From positions 2,852,001-2,916,000 of the forward strand of contig NZ_CP016076.1 of assembly GCF_001941625.1 (NCBI RefSeq): a DNA stretch of 64,000 bases. The letters run 5' to 3'. Position 1 is the first letter of the stretch; every line of letters starts with the position of its first letter. The position numbers and the translations under genes are program-made. This document shows, piece by piece, positions 27,807 through 34,889 of the stretch. The stretch is from Actinoalloteichus fjordicus. Lineage in GTDB: Bacteria > Actinomycetota > Actinomycetes > Mycobacteriales > Pseudonocardiaceae. The notes beneath the pieces were generated by a model that ran no database searches, was not told the origin of the DNA, and saw only the letters and a list, made by a program, of their open reading frames with translations.

Positions 27807-28176
27807 CGGGCACCGGAGCCCGGACACGAAGCGTGTCGGACTCGGTCGAGGAGTGGGCGCGGCCCGGTCGTCGGGTCTGTGGTGCCGAGGCCGGTCCACC
27901 CTGTCGAACACCGCGCATGGGGACGTTTCAGCAGGTGGAATGTCCCGCCGTAGATCCCCTCCCGTGATCCTCGACCCCCTCGCCGCCAGGTCCGTCGAGG
28001 CCTGCCCCGTACCGGCCGTGATCACCGTGTGTGCTCGGCGGACGTCCCGGACGCGACCGCATCACGAATAGACGTCGGTGCGTCGACAGATCGGCACGGC
28101 CGGTCACGGCCCGGTTACCGTTCGACTCGCCGGTGGGGGCTGGCCGACCGGCGGCGGTCCGGGGAGATGGTGCGGG
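27807..28176. other. Intergenic region before the histidine kinase
   Basis: About 370 bp with no supported gene. A -10-like TACCGT occurs at 28116-28121, about 56 bp before the kinase ATG. Kinase-frame codons upstream of 28177 do not look like protein. Confidence 0.4.
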
Positions 28177-29478
28177 ATGAGCCGGTTCACGTCCTGGTGG
28201 GGGCATGCGGCGAGACTCCGACGGTTACGAGGCCTGGCGCCCGGCGGCACTCTCGGCTGGCTCGACCCTCGCTACATGCTCTCCAAACCGGGGGAGGAGC
28301 GGGCCCGCCGCTTCATCGCCGTGCTCCTGTTCGGTCAGCGGGCCAGCTATCTGCTGCCCGCCCTGGCCGCGTCGCAGGCCGCGAGCTATCACGCCGTCGT
28401 CCTCAACGGACTGCTGCTCGCCTGCGCCTTCGGCTGGAACGTCCTCATGGCCGCTGGGATCGGGCGGCGCGGCTGGTTCACCCACGGCATGGTCGCCGTC
28501 GACGTCCTGATCGGCTGCGTGCTGCTGGCGGCGGTCACCCGCAACTGTCTGCCGGGCACGGAGTTCACCTCGGTCAACTGGTCGTCGAAGTACGTGCTGG
28601 GCACGGCGGCGCTCATCGGGGCGACGCTGGCCCCGAGAGCGGCGATCCTCGTGTCGCTCGCCCCGATGATCGCCTACGTCTGGGCGTTGAGCGGCGGGGG
28701 TGCCTCCTTCGCGGTCACGCCGAACATGATCGGCCACCTCAACTCCTGCCTCTGGTTCGGACTGCTGCTGCACTACATGCGCCGTTACCTCTCAGCGCAG
28801 TCGCGCATCCTCGACGAGGCCTCGCAGCGCAGGCTCGCGACCGAGGTCGCCAAGGCCGCCGATCAGGCGCGCTTCCACGAGCGCATCGCCCACTACCGCG
28901 CCCTGCACGACACGGCGCTGGCGACCCTGACCGCCATCGCACGCGGCGGGCTCGACCATCGCACGGATCAGGTGCGGCGGCGGTGCGCCAAGGATGCCGA
29001 CTACATCCGGCGGCTGATCGTCGAGGACTCCGCGGGCGGCTTCACCGGCCTCGGCGACAAACTCGCCGAGGTCATCGCCGACGCGGAGGGGCTCGGGCTG
29101 CGCGTGCACTACCTGCCGGGCACCCTGCCCGGTCATCTTCCCCGACATGTCGTCGAGGCCGTCGCCGACGCCTGCCGGGAGGGGCTCAACAACGTCGCCC
29201 GGCATGCCCGCTCACCCGAGGCGTGGGTGACCGTCGACTGGGAGGACGCCGAACTCACCCTGCGAGTCGTCGACCGGGGCGTCGGCTTCGATCCGGACAC
29301 CACGCCGAGGGGCCTCGGGCTCGGCCGCTCGGTGATCGATCGCATGCAGGAGGTCGGCGGCCGCGTGGAGTTGTTCTCGATGTTCGGCGAGGGAACCTGT
29401 CTGGAACTCTCGTGGCGGCAGGAGATCCGGCCCGCCCTGGCGACGACGGGAGTCGCCGGAGCCCGGTCGCGCCAGTGA
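28177..29478 (+). CDS. Membrane sensor histidine kinase (NarL-type, LHDT box)
   Basis: This 433-residue protein has about six hydrophobic segments in residues 35-215 forming a membrane sensor. A coiled helix follows, then the phospho-acceptor box ALHDTALATLTAI with His in LHD. The ATPase domain shows the N-box DACREGLNNVARHA, G1 VVDRGVGFDPD and G2 RGLGLGRSVIDRM. Kinases with LHDT boxes usually pair with LuxR-type response regulators; one lies convergently 64 bp away. ATG 28177 is chosen by the GGGGAG upstream and by the loss of protein character before it. The signal is unknown; the position beside the lanthipeptide operon suggests it controls it. Confidence 0.87.
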   Translation: MSRFTSWWGHAARLRRLRGLAPGGTLGWLDPRYMLSKPGEERARRFIAVLLFGQRASYLLPALAASQAASYHAVVLNGLLLACAFGWNVLMAAGIGRRGWFTHGMVAVDVLIGCVLLAAVTRNCLPGTEFTSVNWSSKYVLGTAALIGATLAPRAAILVSLAPMIAYVWALSGGGASFAVTPNMIGHLNSCLWFGLLLHYMRRYLSAQSRILDEASQRRLATEVAKAADQARFHERIAHYRALHDTALATLTAIARGGLDHRTDQVRRRCAKDADYIRRLIVEDSAGGFTGLGDKLAEVIADAEGLGLRVHYLPGTLPGHLPRHVVEAVADACREGLNNVARHARSPEAWVTVDWEDAELTLRVVDRGVGFDPDTTPRGLGLGRSVIDRMQEVGGRVELFSMFGEGTCLELSWRQEIRPALATTGVAGARSRQ

Positions 29479-29487
29479 GGACCGGGG

Positions 29488-29514
29488 CTCCGTCGCCGCG
29501 CACCGGCGGCGGAG
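29488..29514. terminator. Hairpin between convergent kinase and response regulator genes
   Basis: An 11-bp stem with one G-T wobble (29488-29498 with 29504-29514) and a 5-nt loop, between the two convergent stops. It could serve both directions. Confidence 0.5.
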
Positions 29515-29542
29515 CAGACCCGGCGACGGCGGCCGGTCCGTC

Positions 29543-30181
29543 TCAGCTCAGCGGATAGCGGGCGAGGCCGTCCTCACGGACCCGGTTGGCCAGGTCCAGC
29601 TTGGTGTAGGTGGCGCGGCCCAGTTCGCGGTACTTCTCCTTCACCTTCGCGAGGTACTTCTTCGCGGTCGCAGGCTGCACCCCGGCGCGTCGTGCCGCCG
29701 CCGTCAACGTCATCCCGGAGGCGTAGGCGACGAGCACGGCCCGCTCCTGCGCGGCCAGGCGGGGTCGTTCCGGCCTGGTGTCTCGAGACCATGAGTAGGC
29801 GAGTTCGGTGGAGTAGACGGTCTCCCCGGCCGCGACCTGTCGGATCGCGTCGGCCAGCACGTCGAGCGCGTGATCCTTGGTGAGGTAGCCCAGCGCCCCC
29901 GCCCGGACGACGTCCACCCCGTGCTCGACGTGCGGCACCACGCTGGCCACCAGGACCTGGACGTCGGCCGTGACCAGACGGCGGACGTTCTCGACGGGAT
30001 CGGAGCGGTCGGCGAGCAGCAGGTCCAGCACCACCACCTGCGGGCGGGCTCCCGGTGCGGCCAGGAGTTCGTCCACCGTGCGCATCGTGCCGAGCAGCCG
30101 CAGGTCGGGCACGGACGACAACCAGGCGGCCAGCCCGTCCAACAGCATCTGGTCGTCGTCGACGAACGAGACCGTGATCAT
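29543..30181 (-). CDS. LuxR-type response regulator, likely activator of the lanthipeptide operon
   Basis: This 212-residue protein has a receiver domain (acidic pocket FVDDDQ, phospho-Asp in VVVLDLLLAD, conserved Lys in GYLTKDHA). The C-terminal helix-turn-helix (ATAKKYLAKVKEKYRELGRA) is of the kind seen with LHDT kinases. It is transcribed away from the lanthipeptide synthetase across 324 bp. In the SapB (ram) system the LuxR-type regulator RamR activates the operon; this is the obvious analogue (inference). ATG 30181 lacks a good ribosome site; an in-frame GTG at 30205 with GAGGG close by is an alternative start. Confidence 0.83.
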   Translation of the reverse strand: MITVSFVDDDQMLLDGLAAWLSSVPDLRLLGTMRTVDELLAAPGARPQVVVLDLLLADRSDPVENVRRLVTADVQVLVASVVPHVEHGVDVVRAGALGYLTKDHALDVLADAIRQVAAGETVYSTELAYSWSRDTRPERPRLAAQERAVLVAYASGMTLTAAARRAGVQPATAKKYLAKVKEKYRELGRATYTKLDLANRVREDGLARYPLS

Positions 30182-30505
30182 GCGGCGTCGATGTCGTCGG
30201 GACACGGGCCCTCGTCGTTCTCGCCGTGTGACGGCAGCGGTGCAGACCCGGATCGCCGTTCGCTCCCCATCGAACCCCCCTGTTCGCGGAATCGCGCGCT
30301 TCGATTCCCTGGAGCATAGGCGGTCCTGCACGAATTCCACGAGTGATCGGGCTGATTCGCGATAATTCGCCTAGCGGTCCCGCCCGCATCGCGTCAACAC
30401 CTCCGAAAAGGGGGCTGGGAAGGCCTTCCCGACTCCCGCAGGATCAGCATCGTCCGGTCGAGAAGAGGCCGAGATCCGAGGAACGCCGATCCGGGGGGAG
30501 CCACG
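30182..30505. other. Divergent promoter region of the lanthipeptide operon
   Basis: 324 bp between the response regulator and the synthetase. It holds the phased ATTC array described separately, a -10-like GATAAT at 30361-30366 with no good -35, and a strong GGGGGGAG ribosome site before ATG 30506. No extra gene is seen. Confidence 0.55.
30304..30370 (+). promoter_or_regulatory. Helically phased ATTC-motif array (candidate response-regulator sites)
   Basis: Four related hexamers, ATTCCC (30304), ATTCCA (30334), ATTCGC (30355) and ATTCGC (30365), are spaced 30, 21 and 10 bp start to start, i.e. on one DNA face. The last two flank the -10-like GATAAT. An activator-dependent promoter with a weak -35 is suggested. 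Confidence 0.4.
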
Positions 30506-33163
30506 ATGCGCGAGTTCTGGCTGATGTTCGCCAGCAGCGAGTATTACCTCCCGCTGGACCAGCTCGCCGACCCCGGAACCCGATACCGGCCCGCCACGGT
30601 GCCGCCGGACTGGACGGCGACGCCGCTGGACTGCTGGCTCGCCTGGTCGGCGCCCGACGTGCGCTCGGTGGAACAGGGCTGGAAGATCCACGTCTCCAGT
30701 GCGCTGCCGGACGCCCAGACCACGCTGGACGTGGTCGCCGAGATCTGTTTCGAAGAACGCGTTCGATTCAAGCACCTCGCCGCGGAACAGTTCTTCCTCG
30801 CGTTACATCACAAGCACGGACCTCGTCCACAGGCGGGGAAGTTCTGCGCGCTCTATCCCCCCGACGTCGAGACCGCACGGCACCTGATGGATCGACTCGT
30901 CGAACGACGGCGAGAAGCCGAGGCGCCGCACATCCTCACCGACCGGCGCTATCGCGACTCGACCTCGGTTCATTACCGATACGGCGGATTCTCGCCGCGC
31001 GCCAGGCTGCTCTCCGACGGCACCCGTCAGTCGCTGCTTCTCGACGGCACGGGACAGGCGATCGCCGACGAGCGGCAGCCCTACTTCACCCTGCCCCCGG
31101 GAGTGACCGACCCCTTCGTGACGGAGTCCGGACCCGATCATCAGGGCTCCGTGGTCCTCGCCGGTCGGTACCGCGTCGAGAAGGCGATCCGGCACAGCAA
31201 CGCGGGCGGCAGCTACCAGGCGGTGGACGAGCGGAGCGGCCGCACGGTGTTCGTCAAGGAGGCCCGCGCACACAACGGGCTGACCTGGGACGGGATCGAA
31301 GCACAGACCCGCCTTCGCCGGGAACACCGCACTCTCGTCGAGCTGCACGCTGCCGATCCGGGCCTCGCCCCGGAGCCGATCGACTACTTCCGTGCGTGGG
31401 AGCACGAGTTCATGGTCACCGAGCACGTGCCCGGCACCCCGATGGTGACCTGGAGCGGCACCTACAACCGGCTGATCAGGCCCGCGACCACGCCAGAGGA
31501 TCGGCTCGCCTATGTCAGGCGGGCTCACGGCGTCCTCACCGAGCTGCGCAGCATCATGGACCGGCTGCGCGCCGTGGGCAGGCGGTTCGGCGACCTCAGC
31601 CCCGGCAACGTGCTGATCGACTCGGATGACGCCGTGCGGCTGGTGGACTTCGAGGCCACGGCGCTGCTCACCGACCCGGAGATTCAGCTCGGCACCGAGG
31701 GCTTCTCACCGCCGAGGACCCTGGTCGCCGAGGGGGTGGACTCGGACTCCTACGGGTTCGCCGCCCTGGCCCTGCTCCTGTTGTTCCCGCTCCAACGGCT
31801 CATGGAGATCGACGGCGCGGGCCGCGTCGAACTGCTCACCCGCGATCTCGGCCTCGACGACGTCGCGGCGTCCCCCGCCGACGAGCTGTGGGGTGCCGCG
31901 CTGCGGTACTACGACACCACCACCCGCACCGTCTCCGCCGCGGCGGCGACCGCTTCCGGCGCGGCAGGGGAGGGGATTCCCGCGCTGGTGGCCGCCGCTC
32001 GTGCGCACCGCCCCCTGCCAGGACCGGCGGACCTCGACGAGCGGCCGATCGAGTCGCTGCTGGCACTCTCCGAGGACCTCGCCGCCGGAATACTCGCGAT
32101 GGCGCGCCCCGAACGAGACGACTGGCTCTTCCCGCCGTCTCCCGGCGGATACCGCACCAACACGGTGTGCGTCGCCTACGGCACGGCGGGGGTCCTGCAC
32201 GCGCTGCACCACGCGGGCACGACCGTGCCCGAGGAGATCCGCGTCCGGTTCCGTCGGGACGCCCTCGCGGTGCGGGACGAGCTCGCCCCCGGCCTGCACG
32301 TCGGGACGGCAGGCCTGTCCTGGGTGCTCGCCGAACTCGGCGAACTGGACGAGGCACGCGAACTGATCGACCACGCGCAACGGCATGTACTGACCCGCGA
32401 GTCGATCAACCTGGAGGGCGGTGCCGCAGGCGTCGGCCTCGCCCAGCTCGCCCTGCATCGTCGGACCGGCGACGAGAAGCAGCTGCTGGCCGCCGCGGAC
32501 CTGGGCGAGTGGCTCTGCGAACTCGACGACCCGGTCGGGCTGTTGGGACGAATCCTGCCCGGACTGCTGCGCGGCCGCAGCGGGGTGGCCCTGTTCTTGC
32601 ATCAACTGGCCGTGGAGACCGGTGAGGACCGGTTCCGGCGCGCGGGCCTCGACCTGATCCACGCCGAGCTCGACGGGGTCGTGCAGACCCCGAACGGTGA
32701 TCTGTCCTTCGAGGAGCGTGCCGAGATGCGCAGACAGCTGCCCTACCTCGGGGCCGGTTCGGCAGGCGTCGCCCTCGTGCTGGGCCGATATGCCGCCGAC
32801 GACGAACGCTGCCGGACCATGCTGCCCGGCATCGCCGCCGACTGCGCGGTGAGCTGTGCGATCGACCCCGGCCTCTACCAGGGCCTGGCGGGCGGCGCCT
32901 ACGCCTGGTCCGAGCACGCCGACCGAGCAGGCGCGGGGCGCGAGGCAGCACGGGACACCGCGCTCCGACTGGCCACCGGCCTCGTCAAGTACGTCGTGCG
33001 GCACCGCGACGGACTCCGGGTCCTCGGCGGCTCCGTCACCCGATTCACGGCCGACCTGCACAGCGGCTCGGCAGGTGTGCTGCTGGCCCTGCACCGCGTC
33101 GTGCACGGCCCCGCCGACCAGTTCTTCACCCTCGACGAACGGAGAGGAGGTGACATGACATGA
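30506..33163 (+). CDS. lanKC: Class III lanthipeptide synthetase (LanKC)
   Basis: This 885-residue trifunctional enzyme fits RamC/LabKC. The N-terminal lyase region (about 1-210) is followed by a Ser/Thr kinase-like domain (about 215-480; GRYRVEKAIRHSNAGGSYQA, catalytic FGDLSPGNVLID and LVDFEAT). A LanC-like cyclase domain (about 500-880) is made of repeated GxxG motifs (GTAGLSWVL, GRSGVALFL, GSAGVALVL, GLAGGAYAW). The zinc-binding Cys-His-Gly of classes I, II and IV is absent, which defines class III. It phosphorylates and eliminates Ser/Thr and then forms lanthionine or labionin. Its stop overlaps the precursor start by 4 nt. Confidence 0.95.
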   Translation: MREFWLMFASSEYYLPLDQLADPGTRYRPATVPPDWTATPLDCWLAWSAPDVRSVEQGWKIHVSSALPDAQTTLDVVAEICFEERVRFKHLAAEQFFLALHHKHGPRPQAGKFCALYPPDVETARHLMDRLVERRREAEAPHILTDRRYRDSTSVHYRYGGFSPRARLLSDGTRQSLLLDGTGQAIADERQPYFTLPPGVTDPFVTESGPDHQGSVVLAGRYRVEKAIRHSNAGGSYQAVDERSGRTVFVKEARAHNGLTWDGIEAQTRLRREHRTLVELHAADPGLAPEPIDYFRAWEHEFMVTEHVPGTPMVTWSGTYNRLIRPATTPEDRLAYVRRAHGVLTELRSIMDRLRAVGRRFGDLSPGNVLIDSDDAVRLVDFEATALLTDPEIQLGTEGFSPPRTLVAEGVDSDSYGFAALALLLLFPLQRLMEIDGAGRVELLTRDLGLDDVAASPADELWGAALRYYDTTTRTVSAAAATASGAAGEGIPALVAAARAHRPLPGPADLDERPIESLLALSEDLAAGILAMARPERDDWLFPPSPGGYRTNTVCVAYGTAGVLHALHHAGTTVPEEIRVRFRRDALAVRDELAPGLHVGTAGLSWVLAELGELDEARELIDHAQRHVLTRESINLEGGAAGVGLAQLALHRRTGDEKQLLAAADLGEWLCELDDPVGLLGRILPGLLRGRSGVALFLHQLAVETGEDRFRRAGLDLIHAELDGVVQTPNGDLSFEERAEMRRQLPYLGAGSAGVALVLGRYAADDERCRTMLPGIAADCAVSCAIDPGLYQGLAGGAYAWSEHADRAGAGREAARDTALRLATGLVKYVVRHRDGLRVLGGSVTRFTADLHSGSAGVLLALHRVVHGPADQFFTLDERRGGDMT

Positions 33164-33264
33164 CCGAGATCCTCGCGCTTCAGCAGCTCGTCGACGACAG
33201 CGACAGCGAGTTGGTTCCCTGCAGCTCCGTCAGCGTGGTCTGCAGCAACGACAACATCCAGTGA
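33160..33264 (+). CDS. lanA: Class III lanthipeptide precursor (SapB/AmfS-like)
   Basis: A 34-codon gene whose ATG overlaps the synthetase stop (ATGA), with GGAGG 9 nt upstream. The leader carries ILALQQL (residues 4-10), matching the ILxLQxL box that class III synthetases bind. An acidic stretch follows (DDSDSE), then LVP. The predicted core is CSSVSVVCSNDNIQ (21-34). Ser22-x-x-Ser25-x-x-Cys28 fits a labionin or lanthionine pattern, and SSVSVVC resembles the second ring of AmfS/SapB. A first Cys (21) is unusually placed at the core N-terminus. The leader ends in Pro20, suiting the prolyl oligopeptidase downstream. Confidence 0.88.
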   Translation: MTEILALQQLVDDSDSELVPCSSVSVVCSNDNIQ

Positions 33265-33284
33265 TGTTCCTGCGGTGAACCACC

Positions 33285-33326
33285 GACCCCGCGGGACTCG
33301 GCCCCACCACCGAGCCCCGCGGGGTC
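33285..33326 (+). terminator. Hairpin between precursor and exporter genes
   Basis: A 17-bp stem with one mismatch (33285-33301 with 33310-33326) and an 8-nt loop, starting 21 bp after the precursor stop. It probably protects the short precursor mRNA or partly terminates, giving more precursor than exporter transcript. Confidence 0.75.
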
Positions 33327-33356
33327 CGCCGCGACACAGCGGCAGAGAGGACCGAG

Positions 33357-34889
33357 ATGCGACGCGACCTGCGGCTGTACTGGATCGGTCAGAGCAGCAC
33401 GAGCGTCGGCTCCGCCTTCACTGCTGTGGCCATTCCCCTGATCGCCGTGCAGACGGTCGGGGCGACCGGCGTCCAGATGGGGCTGCTCACCGCCGCGAGC
33501 AGTCTCAGCGTCCTGTTGTTCGGCCTGCCACTGGCCACGCTCGCCGATCGGCTGCCCCGGAAGCGACCGTGGCTGATCGGCGCGGAACTCGTCGCCGCAG
33601 CCGCCGTCGGCGTCGTCGCGCTCGGCGTCGCCGGGAACTGGGTCGACGTCGGGCTGCTCGCCGCGTTCGCCTTCGTCCTCGGCTGCCTGGGCGCCCTCAC
33701 CGAGGCCGTCTACTTCGCCCACCTCGGCAGCATCGTGGACCGCGACGGCCAGACCAGGGCACGCGCACACCTGCAGAGCGGGGAGTTCGTCGGCGACCTG
33801 ACCGGCCGAGGACTCGCCGGTCCGCTCATCGCGATCACCGGTCCGGTCGGCGCCCTGCTCGTCAACATCGGCACCCGCCTGATCAGTGCACTGTGCCTGG
33901 TGCGGATCGCCGCCCCGGAACGGCCGACGTCCCCCACGGGCAGGCGAGTGCGCCCGGCCGACCTGCTGGCAGGCTTCCGAGCGATCGGCGACAGCCCGTA
34001 CCTGCGCAGGCTCGCACCGTTCCTCGCGGTCAGCCAGGTGATGCGGGGAATGGTCGCAGCGCTGACGGCGCTCTTCGTGCTCACGGTCCTGGAGGTTCCC
34101 GCTCTCTGGTACGGCGCCCTGTTCGTGGTCAGCGGCCTGTGCGGACTGGCGGGCAGCCTCGTCGCGGCCCGGCTCGCCGACCGGGTCGTCCCGCAGCGGC
34201 TGGCCACCGTCGGCTTCGCGGGAGTCGCCGCCACCACCGCCCTGCTGCCGCTCGCCTCGGGACCGCTGCCGCTGGCGATGGCGGTGGCGGCCTTCGGGCT
34301 GGGCCTGCCGATCTTCTGCGGGGCCGTGGCCAACGTGGGCATGGTCGGCTTCGCGGGTCGGGAGCTGGGGGAGGAGGTGCTGGGCCGGTTCTCGGCGAGC
34401 TTTCAACTCGTCGGCACCCTCGCCTTCATCCTCGGCTCGGTGGCCGCAGGTCTCCTCTCCGAGATCATCGGAATCCGTCCGACGTTGTGGGCTGCCGTCG
34501 TCATCGGTCTGCTCGCCCTGATCCTGCTGCCCGCCGCTCGGCACGGCGCCGGGCCCCAGACGGCGGCGCCCCGGACTGCGACGCCCCGGCCTGAGACCTC
34601 CCAGTCGGACACCTCCCAGTCGGAGACCTCCCAGTCTGAGACGTCTCAGACTGCGACGCCCCGCACCGAGCCGGACCGGACTGTTCAGCCGCAGGCGGCG
34701 GCACCTCGGACCACGGCTGCCCGCCGGACCGGCACCGGACCCGATGCAGTCGTTCCCCGCTCCGCCTCCGCCTCGCCGGCTGCCGAGACGACTCGGTCGA
34801 CAGCCTGGGACGGCGATCCCGATCGACGGGCCGTCGCCGAGAGCCCGACCACCACGGCGGCGGACAACCGCCCCGAGGTCGCCCGATGA
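33357..34889 (+). CDS. MFS exporter with low-complexity C-terminal tail
   Basis: This 510-residue protein has about 12 TM segments in residues 1-400, in the pattern of the MFS_3/enterobactin-exporter-like family (LADRLPRKRPWLIG loop after TM2). The last 110 residues are hydrophilic and rich in Thr, Ser, Ala, Pro and Arg, with TSQSE/D repeats. AGAGAGGA precedes ATG. It lies directly after the precursor gene, where SapB-type clusters carry ABC exporters (RamAB), so it is the likely peptide exporter. The stop overlaps the peptidase start (ATGA). Confidence 0.87.
   Translation: MRRDLRLYWIGQSSTSVGSAFTAVAIPLIAVQTVGATGVQMGLLTAASSLSVLLFGLPLATLADRLPRKRPWLIGAELVAAAAVGVVALGVAGNWVDVGLLAAFAFVLGCLGALTEAVYFAHLGSIVDRDGQTRARAHLQSGEFVGDLTGRGLAGPLIAITGPVGALLVNIGTRLISALCLVRIAAPERPTSPTGRRVRPADLLAGFRAIGDSPYLRRLAPFLAVSQVMRGMVAALTALFVLTVLEVPALWYGALFVVSGLCGLAGSLVAARLADRVVPQRLATVGFAGVAATTALLPLASGPLPLAMAVAAFGLGLPIFCGAVANVGMVGFAGRELGEEVLGRFSASFQLVGTLAFILGSVAAGLLSEIIGIRPTLWAAVVIGLLALILLPAARHGAGPQTAAPRTATPRPETSQSDTSQSETSQSETSQTATPRTEPDRTVQPQAAAPRTTAARRTGTGPDAVVPRSASASPAAETTRSTAWDGDPDRRAVAESPTTTAADNRPEVAR
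34593..34652 (+). repeat. 15-bp tandem repeat in the exporter tail
   Basis: Four in-frame 15-bp units (GAGACCTCCCAGTCG and close variants) encode TSQSE/TSQSD-type pentapeptides. The length is a multiple of three and would allow copy-number change without frameshift. Confidence 0.8.

Noticed and set aside
25890-28025. 711-residue minus-strand open frame
   Set aside because: Antisense to the carboxylesterase, which has full catalytic motifs; the frame is low-complexity.
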